Shown here piece after piece: positions 22,801 to 32,597 of a stretch of 64,000 nucleotides of DNA. Both the position numbers and the translations under genes were made by a program. The stretch is from Schistosoma mansoni (taxonomy: Eukaryota > Platyhelminthes > Trematoda > Strigeidida > Schistosomatidae). The notes beneath the pieces were generated by a model. That model was given only the letters and a program-made list of their open reading frames with translations. It searched no databases and had not been told where the DNA came from. The first letter of the stretch is position 1; every line of letters starts with the position of its first letter. The stretch lies in assembly GCF_000237925.1 (NCBI RefSeq), contig NC_031496.1:1961396-2025395 (forward strand), in the 5' to 3' direction.

Positions 22801-25516
22801 AATGTAGTTGTTAGGAAACGGGTAATAGGTAAGGATGGCAAATCAATTGATGAAGTAGTGAAACTTGATCAGTTGAGATGGCTGGGATACGTGTTACGTA
22901 TGCCCAACCACCGACCGCCCCGACGTGCAATGTTTTATGGTGTAGGAGTAGGTTGGGAGAATGCTAGAGGCGGCCAGACCAAAACGTGGCACAAGTCCAT
23001 GAAGTCACTGACAGTCTGACTGAGCCATGCTGGTAGGTGTAGACTACCTGGTTGGGATTCGCGAGATGATAGCAATCGATTGAAGAGACCTTGAATGACA
23101 GGGCTCAAAATCGTTTGCAATGGCGAAGGTGCATCGACTCTTTGTGTTCTCCCAAATTCTAATCTTCTGAATTCCTCATGTCTCTACCTTTTTTCTCTTT
23201 CCAAATTTATTTCTCTGGATTTTACTCCTTCAGTTACATCTTCAAACCCTAATCTTTCGGATTACTGCTTATGCTATTACTACTTTTACCACTATGGGAT
23301 TCGAATGGACAACTGCATCTTTGTGTTAATGTGGGATGGCAACTCGAACTGATGTACATACGTACGAAGTTCTACGTTGTGACTGGCTGACTCATAGTTC
23401 ACCATTGTTTTGTCCTCGTTGATAGAAAATTCCGAAGTCTTCGGTTTAAATACGGATAAATCCTTTAAGGCATTACTTAGGTCATGTTGAAATGGCTTCA
23501 GTATATTGCTTAGATATTAAGATAAAGCACATGTGGGGGTATTTGTGGAGCCTACTATGGGTCTTAAATGGATATCAGGTTTGTGAATTTTCGGTAGCCC
23601 ATAAAAACGTGATGTGTTGGATTTGAGATATAAACTAGGCTATAAGGAAACGCCAATAAAAGCCTTTAGTTCTTTTAGAACTCCGCTCGTCTCAGGTCTA
23701 ACTTTAATTTTAAACATATAAAGGTTTTTTGAATCGATTTCTACAAACGATCCCATAGATAGATGTTCAGGGGCTTTTTCTTCTGTCTCTTTTGTTCATA
23801 ACCTCTGTTTTGTTGACTTTGTCAGGCTTGGTGATGACAATCGTTCTATTATTTTATAAGGAGCATAGAGCTCTCCATTAATCTTCGGAAACATTAAATG
23901 AAAGGCATTTCTGTTTTGTCAAAATGTGAAATGCTTTCTGGCACAATATATTATCATTAATGGCTTTGTTCAATATTATTTTTTGGTCCAATATAGAAAT
24001 CTCAGCACGAGGTGACTGCCTATTCAGAAGTTTACTTAAGTATCGATTCTAGAATTGGGACGATTTCTAGGGTACCAGACATAGATGATGAATCTTTTTA
24101 ATTAATTGAGGAATAATCCTATTAATTTACTTTCAAGTCATTTAATATCATAACCAAATTATGACATTACCTCTAATTCGGTTATGATCATCAGTTACTT
24201 TTCGCATTATTTATGTATTTCTTCGTATATCAAACAATTGAGAATAACGCCATCACTAAAGCATTAACATCCCAATGAAATAAACATCATTATATTATGT
24301 GAAATACTATTAATTATCAGCCCTCAAATGCTCTGGTACGGCCGAGAGTGAGTAGAGTCCGCTCTTCTTCTTGAAATGCTATCACATGGCCACGCTTATA
24401 TAACCCCTGCCAGGGAAGTTCTACTCACTGCCTTCTCGTACCACGGGTGTTGTTTATGAAATTGAAATGACGAAAAGCGAAGGTCCGGCGCTTTAACTGG
24501 GTTGGCGGACACGGAAAGTTCACCTAGAAGAGTTGGAAAACCCTGATTCTAAACCAATGGTGCACATGGGCTGCAGTATCCTGATGGAACAAATGGCGTA
24601 TGAATCAATCGTTGGTCACTAGCTACTATGGGACTGCATCTCCTTACGATGCTCCACTGCCTTATGGATCAGACTTTTAGGTCAAAGGCTCCGGGTGTGG
24701 CCTCCTAAGAAAACCACCTGCTTCGGTTTTGGCACCTGAGCAGTATGATAGCCCTCACACAAATCAAATGAGATTTGTGTGGCACATATATATCTGGTGC
24801 CCCCTTTGTACCAATATTTTTTTGTGTTTAAGGTACCCATTAATTATCACCTTCGTTAGGACAAGCTACTCAGTCTGATTCTCATCAAATTTCACTGTAA
24901 TACTGATTATCGTTCTATGCTTCTAACAAAGATTCATGTTAATCATCCATACCATGGAGCTAATATTGTAAATAATACTGATACAGAAAGTCAGGTACAG
25001 GAAGTTGAATTTTGAAGGCAACACTAAGCATTACCTATCTGGTCTCATATCAATAAAATTCTACGAGTAATCTATCATGCTTCGGCTAGTTGAAAAGAAA
25101 ATAGCTTTAACAGCGATCTGATATCAGTTGGGCATAACCCTTGAACACCATGAGACTATTGGACTTTTTCGGTGGTTTGAAAATTCTTGTTATTGTTTAA
25201 CCGTGTTCTTAACTAGTATTAAACTCCTTTAAAGCCAAAACTCTACTTCGTTATGCAACCTTTGTGCTTAAAATTAACCTATTGGTAATTTTTTTTCCTG
25301 GTTACAACCAAATGTTAATGTCGAGTTCATGTAGGCGGTATTGTACACTAGTTTTATGTCAAAATTCATATCAACTATCAGTGTTGCTAAGAGAAGATTA
25401 TGTATGTTGTTGTGTTTTCTTCTAATAAATAACCTTAGGTACGAGATGAATTCCGTAAAGATTATGACGCCGAACGAGGTGGTTATGGAAAGTTGGCTCA
25501 ACGAGATGGAGAATAG
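19760..25516 (+). CDS. NCBP2: Nuclear cap-binding protein subunit 2 (CBP20), gene span
   Basis: Small subunit of the nuclear cap-binding complex: an RRM protein that holds the m7G cap of pol II transcripts together with NCBP1 and serves splicing and export. Exons 19760-19867, 21228-21549 and 25439-25516 join in phase 0 at GT/AG borders, giving about 168 residues (human 156). RNP2 is LYIGNLSF (residues 52-59), RNP1 is CGFCFVEY (about 91-98), and the cap-binding tail reads [20 protein letters not shown] followed by GQ, then [20 protein letters not shown]. Exon 2 is 322 nt, one base more than a whole number of codons: a GGGG at 21363-21366 shifts the frame between IIG and [11 protein letters not shown]. 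The rest is so well conserved that an assembly or read error is at least as likely as a real lesion. Identity is very sure; the reading frame needs checking. Confidence 0.9.
19868..21227. other. NCBP2 intron 1, with one unexplained open frame
   Basis: No known repeat is recognised. A plus frame at 20073-20321 (82 codons; end [20 protein letters not shown] then [20 protein letters not shown]) is bordered by an acceptor-like CTTCAG (20134-20139) and a donor-like GTAAGG (about 20304). It does not match a family I know and would not keep the NCBP2 frame open if spliced in phase 0. Confidence 0.35.
21228..21549 (+). CDS. NCBP2: NCBP2 exon 2 (RRM) with one extra base
   Basis: Runs from acceptor TTTCAG to donor GTAAAA. 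Frame 1 reads [20 protein letters not shown] then [20 protein letters not shown] and KRVIIG; from the GGGG at 21363-21366 the protein continues one base out of phase as [20 protein letters not shown] and on to GRGRSGGQ. As written, frame 1 meets TGA about 12 bases after the G run. Confidence 0.88.
21550..22661. other. NCBP2 intron 2, left part, nothing recognised
   Basis: AT-rich intronic sequence without recognised exons or repeats. Confidence 0.5.
22662..23400 (+). mobile_element. RTE-type LINE, 5'-truncated 3' end (plus strand)
   Basis: Carries the C-terminal coding tail ([20 protein letters not shown] then RLLVFDHRC, and [28 protein letters not shown]) and the 3' untranslated tail ending ACGAAGTTCTACGTTGTGAC. 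It is nearly identical, in opposite orientation, to the end of the LINE at 29664-30405. It sits in NCBP2 intron 2, a few hundred bases ahead of Penelope debris. Confidence 0.85.
23430..24060 (-). mobile_element. Penelope-like element, reverse transcriptase fragment
   Basis: The minus strand reads, across several frames, [13 protein letters not shown] text ([11 protein letters not shown] near 23600-23570) and blocks such as [12 protein letters not shown] near 23560-23530, which correspond to the PKIHKP...RPIVS region of Penelope-like RTs. It is heavily decayed. Confidence 0.5.
24320..24838 (+). mobile_element. Dispersed retroposon, family R1, copy 4, with target-site duplication
   Basis: Best-defined copy of the family. 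It is flanked by a perfect 11-bp direct repeat ATTAATTATCA (24309-24319 and 24839-24849), so the mobile unit is about 519 bp, from CCCTCAAATGCTCTGG to GTTTAAGGTACCC. Located in NCBP2 intron 2. Confidence 0.85.
25439..25516 (+). CDS. NCBP2: NCBP2 exon 3 (C-terminus)
   Basis: 26 codons including TAG, starting after acceptor [26 protein letters not shown] then QRDGE and stop. It matches the human end [20 protein letters not shown]. Found by following the open phase of exon 2 across a 3889-bp intron. Confidence 0.9.
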   Translation, partial: VRDEFRKDYDAERGGYGKLAQRDGE

Positions 25517-28500
25517 TTATTATTTTTATATCTTGTATTTTAATATTATAGAAACAAATAATACTAATGTACATACAGTTCGGCTTTCTTTCGCAAAATG
25601 ATATATACATATATCCGATAAACAGTAGTATAAATTTAAAACTGTTCGTTGAGGACTTGGAATACTAATACCTCTTCTAACTTGAGTTAAGTAAGACGAG
25701 AAAGGCAAATGTTTTAATGGACAACGTATTTAACCGGCAATTTATTATGTGTGAAAGTCGATGTTTTCGTGAGTTACGTTAACATTTAGTGGTCATATAC
25801 AAAACTTGCCTCGATTCCAGACTGTTCTGCAACTGATAATCATAATCTTGTTCATGTTACAGAGTATAGGGAATGAGAACATCAAACAATGTCAGACCCT
25901 AAATCACGCTCCCAAATATTCGCCTTGGATGTTACTAGGCACTAGTTTTTTTCAAGCGGACTATATCTTATGTCAGAATATCAAGTCCCCTAAAAAACCT
26001 ATTAAATGGTCTCTACCTTCCAGTTGGGTCGGTAGAGGTTAACAGGTGACAAAATCGCCAATCTCAATATCGAATTTTATGAGCTTTTCCTTAGCACTAG
26101 CAGTTTTCTATCAACTCTGAATCTTTATTGCTCCTCAATATAGTAGATCCTAGCCGTGTCTGTTGAGTCCAGAACATAGTATCCGCCTCCACTAGATGAA
26201 TAATATGTTCCAGACATACGTAGCTTATATATAAGCAGACCAGACCGCATCATACGATGAAATGAAAAAATAATTATATAGGATAAATCCGAAAGTGGCT
26301 GTGAATATAGGGGACTGTAAGTGATAGACTGGGAATAAATCAAGAATGTTAAATCGTATAATAGTAACCAGTAAGTCAAATGAAAGCTTATGATAAAAGA
26401 TATAAATATATGTAGTCTAGTTGCTTAATAGTTATAAATAAGAATGTATATATGTAATAAGAGTCTATAAATAACTCCCACGAGTTACCAATAATTTAAT
26501 CCGCTTCCAATACAACAAAGGTTCCTGGGAGCTTAAATTCTACAACAATAACTACCGAACGTCTAAACTATTCCATGAACATTTGCCATTCATTCGCATG
26601 ACTTTTTATCTGTTTCTTCGTGATAGAGGGGTACGCAGTCAGTCAGCTACAACGTAGGACCAGGGGTACGTAGTAACCTGGTATTAACTTTTAAGAAACT
26701 GTCTAGCGTCTGAGAAGTACTTATTGTTGTGAAGCACCAGTCTACCGTTATCCAGGTCTTCTAAATGAAGTGATAACAGTCAAACTCATTCTACTGATCC
26801 TATGATTGACCCACTGTCGTGGAGTAGTGCATACTGAACTGTACAGACCTACTGTTCCGCTAGTATTAATGGATAATCAAGACGTAGACACTTATTTGTC
26901 AGATATTAATATACTAGTTTTTACATACTGCTGAGTTGTGTGGTTAATTTCAACCGACGCAATCTTACTACGTTGTAACGCTTCTCATCTATAAACGTGC
27001 TTGGGAAATTTTACAAAATGATGGGACAAGAATGGGAAGATAAGTAGGTAACCCATTTCCGAATAGTAACAGTGACAACAAATCGAATAAATGTGGTACG
27101 ACTAATGGTGAGTGGTGTCAATATGTTGATGAGGATAAGGCCGACTAGGGTACATTATGCTTGTCGTCATGCTGAAGGCGTTTGATCTACTAATCATTTT
27201 TAGCTCTACTTGGAGTATTTATTCATAGAGGTCGCTGTTTTACTATCTATAACCCTGTGTTCAGATTTTGCTATCACAGCCCTGTGCTTATTTTTGACGT
27301 GATTTGTTTGTTCACTGAATAGAACCCATATTCCGTAAAGAAGTAACTGCCTGTTCCGATTGCCTACTCAGGGTATTCACTAATATAGGAGTAGGACGAT
27401 ACTTGAGGAGTCTTTTACTTGAACACTGACTAAAGAAAGTTACAAGGAACCCGGAGGTTAGGTTACTTTGCTTGGAAATCTACGTTTCGTTCCAACATTG
27501 TCTATATGGCGGTCAGGGTGGGTGAAGCTCATTGGCAATATCTAGGTGAAGCATCACCAACCTGTACAGTTACAGAATATAATGGGAAGTTAATTCGCGC
27601 CGCATAACTAACCGCCAATTACTAAGGAGACGGTATTGTCGTAGATTACAAAGTGAGTCCTGCGCTCTCGATATGCGTGCCTAGTCAGAGATCCATTTGT
27701 CAGAATGGATAAAGATGTACATGCGAAGTAACTAAGATCTTCATCCTTTAACGCCTCATTCAAGAAAGTATAAATCAAACTAATTTTACAGTTTCCTCGA
27801 AAGTATCAAGACTGATTTTGCTTAGTATCAGAGATATGGTACGCCCTACACTAGTCAACACATTCAACGATAAGGTAGAAAGTAGTATTTTTAACCGACA
27901 CTAGTCGCTATGATGATTTTAACAAGATCGTAACTCAGTCTCGAGGAGGTGGCTGAACGGTCCAAGACTCTTCATTATCAGATGCTTACGAAAAAGCCAC
28001 CTAGTATACAATACTTACATCCAACAACTTCCTGACTGGATACATGGGACACAATCAAGATAGGGGGTTGCCAGTTGCGTACAAACTACCAGGCAGAAAT
28101 GTTGGGAACTACATTAATTGGCTCTAGTGTGGTAAATGCTCATAAAATATCGACATACTAAGAAACACGTCAGGGAGCATCAAGACTTCTGATTAGGTTT
28201 AGTGGTCTCATTAATATCCTGAAAGCTTGAATCAACTATTGGGAAACTCACATAGTCTATAACTCTTATCTGAAATACCTAAGCAAATGTTACACTTATT
28301 CATTTCCCCACAGTGACCCTTTCGGATGTGCCAGTTGGAGATCATGGGATTGCACTGATATAATAATTGAACTAGCGACAGTAGTCATGTAGAATCCTTT
28401 TACGAGCTTATATTGTAATATACAGGATCAACCATGTAAGCGTGGATAGTTTGAAAATAGACAAGTGAAACGACTCGAATTCGGTATCAATGGACGCCCT

Positions 28501-28644
28501 TTGTAATATTCATTCCTACAAGCCGGATATCGCAGTGCAACTTACACTTGTGTACTGTTCTAGGGAATAAATGTAACATCTCACGAGAAAATCGTATTCA
28601 GATACAATAAAACGAACAGAAAAAATACACGGTAGTTATTGAAA
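25517..28644. other. Spacer between NCBP2 and DJ-1, nothing firm
   Basis: The 3' flank of NCBP2 and that of DJ-1 face each other here. A short piece at about 26636-26690 (GTCAGTCAGCTACAACGTAG) resembles the RTE LINE tail. A tract at 27948-27990 (GGTGGCTGAACGGTCC) resembles the start of a serine tRNA but does not continue into one. Otherwise no exon or RNA is recognised. Confidence 0.45.
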
Positions 28645-28650
28645 TTTATT
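28645..28650 (-). promoter_or_regulatory. Probable polyadenylation signal of DJ-1
   Basis: AATAAA on the minus strand about 95 bases after the DJ-1 stop codon; the first such hexamer downstream. Confidence 0.4.
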
Positions 28651-28745
28651 TGTGCGAACGTATGAAAAGTATTTTGGATGAATATGAAGTCTATCCAATC
28701 TACCATGACGGAATAAAAAGATAAGAACCGGGAAGTTTAAATGTT

Positions 28746-29300
28746 TTAAAGTGAAACAAGCATGCCTTTTATTAGAGTTTGAGCTTTCGGCTTGCCACAC
28801 AGCAATTCAACTAATTTCATTGCAAAAGCAAATGCAGTTCCTGGACCTCGACTTGTAACGAGTTTATCATCAACAACAACATTGTCTTCACAATATTTAT
28901 AACTCGGAAGTTGATCCTGGAAGCCTGGATAAGATGTCAGCCTTTTTCCTATAGCGATTTTGTGGGATTCTAGGGCGATCGGTGCAGCACAGATTGCTGC
29001 AATGTACTTGCCGTGTTTTTCGTGCTCTTTAAGTATTTTACCAACTAATTCCGATGACGCCATAGCATTAGAACCACCCATACCACCTGGCATTACTACC
29101 AGATCAAAAAGTTTTGACGAAACGCTAGAAAGTGAAACATTTGGCTTTATACAAACACCATTGCTTCCCTTAAGCACTCCATCGCCCTGAAGTCCACCAA
29201 CAGTAACGTTTACCCCTGCTCTAGCCAGTACATCAGCAACCGTCACAGCCTCAATCTCTTCAGCTCCCTCAGACAGAATCAACAAGGCTGATGCACTCAT
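28746..29300 (-). CDS. PARK7: DJ-1/PARK7 family protein, single exon
   Basis: 184-residue DJ-1/PfpI protein in one uninterrupted frame (human DJ-1 is 189). Family role: redox-sensing chaperone/deglycase-type protein protecting cells from oxidative stress, cytosolic. The nucleophile-elbow cysteine is Cys104 in AAICAAP (human Cys106 in AAICAGP), and the supporting acid is Glu17 in EGAEEIE (human Glu18). The glycine-rich loop VMPGGMGGSN and the end TSRGPGTAFAFAMKLVELL are conserved. The position equal to human His126 is Tyr124 (TSYPGF), so the usual neighbour of the cysteine is changed. ATG at 29300, followed directly by a typical first strand (ASALLILSEGAEE). No introns, while the neighbouring host genes have long ones, so a retrocopy origin is possible, though the frame is intact. 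No duplicated target site was identified. Confidence 0.93.
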   Translation of the reverse strand: MSASALLILSEGAEEIEAVTVADVLARAGVNVTVGGLQGDGVLKGSNGVCIKPNVSLSSVSSKLFDLVVMPGGMGGSNAMASSELVGKILKEHEKHGKYIAAICAAPIALESHKIAIGKRLTSYPGFQDQLPSYKYCEDNVVVDDKLVTSRGPGTAFAFAMKLVELLCGKPKAQTLIKGMLVSL

Positions 29301-29651
29301 TTCTGCTCTTGATGATCAGGGTCAAGGTCAATATGAACTCAACGTCCAATATATTTATTAAGCTCTTGCGCAGTCATCAATCTTCAATGAAAAAATAGTA
29401 AATCAGTTGACGTATGCCAATTGTTGCGGTATGTCTTTTAATAAAGATGCAGTTTTAACCAGTATATATTATTTGATCTCTTGATTTTTCAATGTTGTAC
29501 TAACGAACGGCTTTTAGTCTTTGGTAACACTCAGAAGAGGTATTTCAGTTCTCCAACAACAACTGAGTTCAAATTTTTCGTTATTCTAAACGAAAGCGCT
29601 TGTATCATGGTTATATGGTTACTAGGATTATCAGCTCGCGCGCTACTAGGT
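29301..29651. other. DJ-1 upstream region
   Basis: Upstream flank of DJ-1 on the minus strand, reaching the target-site duplication of the LINE. No promoter element can be named with confidence. Confidence 0.4.
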
Positions 29652-30437
29652 AATCAACTATGTCAGTCAGTCAGTCACAACGTAGAACTTCGTACGTATG
29701 TACATCAGTTCGAGTTGCCATCCCACATTAACACAAAGATGCAGTTGTCCATTCGAATCCCATAGTGGTAAAAGTAGTAATAGCATAAGCAGTAATCCGA
29801 AAGATTAGGGTTTGAAGATGTAACTGAAGGAGTAAAATCCAGAGAAATAAATTTGGAAAGAGAAAAAAGGTAGAGACATGAGGAATTCAGAAGATTAGAA
29901 TTTGGGAGAACACAAAGAGTCGATGCACCTTCGCCATTGCAAACGATTTTGAGCCCTGTCATTCAAGGTCTCTAACAATCGATTGCTATCATCTCGCGAA
30001 TCCCAACCAGGTAGTCTACACCTACCAGCATGGCTCAGTCAGACTGTCAGTGACTTCATGGACTTGTGCCACGTTTTGGTCTGGCCGCCTCTAGCATTCT
30101 CCCAACCTACTCCTACACCATAAAACATTGCACGTCGGGGCGGTCGGTGGTTGGGCATACGTAACACGTATCCCAGCCATCTCAACTGATCAAGTTTCAC
30201 TACTTCATCAATTGATTTGCCATCCTTACCTATTACCCGTTTCCTAACAACTACATTACTTGCCCGGTGGTCCTAGGATATACGAGCAATGCGTCGAGGA
30301 CACCTATGATCGAATACTAGCAGCCTACGAATATCCTCTACTCTTATCGGCCATGTTTCACTGCCATAAAGTAGGACGGAACGAACTGCTGCACAGTAAA
30401 CCCGTCCTTTTGTTGCTAGACGGATATCTCGCCTATG

Positions 30438-32111
30438 TCATAAATGACGCAAGTTAGCGAAAGCTAGACGAGCCTTCTGTATCCGTGCTGAGATTTCGTC
30501 ACACACCAGACCAAAAGGGCTGATGAGAATACCAAGATAAGTGAAGCAGCCAACACGCTCAACTACTTCACTCCCTATCATTAGTTCAGGTGTCGATGCA
30601 ACCCAATCCTGAAGTAACATTCTGCACTTCGAGGGTGAGAATCGCATCCCGAGCGTGCCTGCATAGTTGCTTATGGTGGTCAGAAGACTCTGCATTTTGT
30701 CAGCGCCTTCACCAAATAAAACTATGTCGTCGGCGTATTCTAAGTCAACATGTGAGCCTCCCGGTAAAAGTTCAACTCCTGGAGATTGAAATGATGAAAG
30801 TGATATCTCTAAAAGCATGTCAACGACAAAGTTAAAGAAGAATGGAGAGAGTGGACAGTGCTGACGAACACCACTTGAGGTAATCAATTCTGATGATGGT
30901 TCGCCATAAGCTTTAACTCGACTAGTTGTCTCCAAGTAGAGAGCCTTTATAAGGTTAATGTACTTCTTTGGTACTCCTTTCAGTGACAAACACTGCCATA
31001 GAACCTCACGATCAACGGAGTCAAATGCCGCCTTAAGGTCAAGAAATACTACTATTGTGGGACGTCTGAATGTATGTCTATGTTCTAGGACCTGACGTAG
31101 AGTGAATATCTGGTCTATGCAACCACGTCCAGGTCGAAAACCAGCCTGGTCTTCTCTAGTCTGCTCTTCACGTGCTTTGGTTAGGCGTCCAAGTATTATT
31201 GAAGCTAATATTTTAGACACTATATTAGTCAAACTGATCCCTCTGTGATTGTCACAGGAGGACTTATGTCCTATCTTATTGACTGGCACAATTAGTGATT
31301 GGGACCAGTCAGATGGAATTACGTCCAGTTCCCAGATTCTACCTAAGACCTCAGTCAATCTCGCTGCTAGTACTGGACAACCATCCTTAAAAATCTCAGG
31401 GGTAAACCTGTCAGGGCCTGCTGCTCTCCCTCGCTTCAGATTTCCGATAGCTTTTTCAACCTTGTAGAGAGTTGGAGGACTTACATCAATTCGCCATTCA
31501 GGACGACTGGGGATCATGGGTAACTGAAGTGTGGCTGAAGGCCAGTTGAACTGATCCCTAAAGTGTTCTGCCCATCGATCCAATCTCCTGGATTGAGAAT
31601 GAATGATATGCCCATCTTTATCTGAGATGGTTTCACTGATAGTTGGGTTCCTAATGCCGGTTTCTTTAGCGAGTCTGAATAGCTGTCTGCTGTTACCTAT
31701 TGCCGCTGCCTTTTCCATCTATCTTGCTTTCGCTACCCACGACTGTTCACGATCATTACGTAGGCTTCTTATTAGCCTTCGCTTGAGCTGACTCCGCTCT
31801 TTGTTATGTTCAGAGCCAGGTGGGATGAGTTTTCGAGCGTCTATCAGTGCGGTAGATGCTGCCGAGATCCATTGTTTCTCCCTAAACTTATGGTTTACCT
31901 TACTGGCGGATATCACTGCTGTTTCCACAGCTTTTCGGATGTCATTCCACGCTGCCTCGGGGTAGGCACAACTTACATGGCTGCCCAACTGATTTTCCAG
32001 TTGTCCCTGAAATACTTTTTTAGCTTGCCTATCATTAAGTAGAACCCTTAGAGGCTTACCTACAGTGTCTTTCTTACGTCCAGTAAGACGCAGACAGATA
32101 CGTGCTCGCAC
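30438..32111 (-). CDS. RTE LINE reverse transcriptase (defective)
   Basis: Two minus-strand frames in the same register, 32111-31719 and 31718-30438, separated by one stop codon. The second (426 codons) holds the RT fingers and palm: GPDRFTPEIFKDGCPVLAAR, QSLIVPVNKIGHKSSCDNHR, GFRPGRGCIDQI, the motif A aspartate in FLDLKAAFDSVD, the motif B block SGVRQHCPLSPFFFNFVVDM, and catalytic YADD. Downstream the text continues in another frame ([19 protein letters not shown]). Confidence 0.85.
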
Positions 32112-32169
32112 TAGAGTATGATCTGATTCTAAACATGTGCTCCAGAATTAGCGACAGTCTTCTATCGAG

Positions 32170-32597
32170 TGTAGCAAGCCCATTCAACTACTGTATTATT
32201 TGTGTGCTCTCTGTAATCCTAACATTTAATCCACTTTGTAAATTTATGTGTGAGTCTGATTGAGCGCATGTGTCTGCACATCAATCCTTAATCTGTTCTC
32301 TCATTGGTTGTAAACAAAGACAATCAATAATTTATCCACAACCATTAACACTCAAAAATATATATGGATTTTTAACACTCACACACACACTTGTTTTCCC
32401 GGTGTGCTTGCTATCTGTACGCTTGCGGATTTTACCGAGCTTCAACAATAAACTATCTTTATAACTGGTGTTCAGGCTTTTGAATAATCTCGAGTAAACC
32501 CGTAATTCTACTAGGAGATTTAGCCTTCAGTAAATATTCAGTTAGCGGGATATAATTTATTTATTGGAGTCAGATATAGAGGAATTAATCCTCTACA
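32170..32597 (+). repeat. 5' LTR
   Basis: 428 bp, TGTAGCAAGCCC ... TCCTCTACA, with 5-bp terminal inverted repeats TGTAG/CTACA. Followed by TTGGTGAGCCGC, a plausible primer-binding region. Confidence 0.92.

Noticed and set aside
27948-28010. tRNA-Ser-like start GGTGGCTGAACGGTCC
   Set aside because: The downstream sequence does not make anticodon or T arms; no terminator-like T run follows.
30260-30457. Plus-strand frame reading [20 protein letters not shown]
   Set aside because: Antisense of the LINE C-terminal coding tail.
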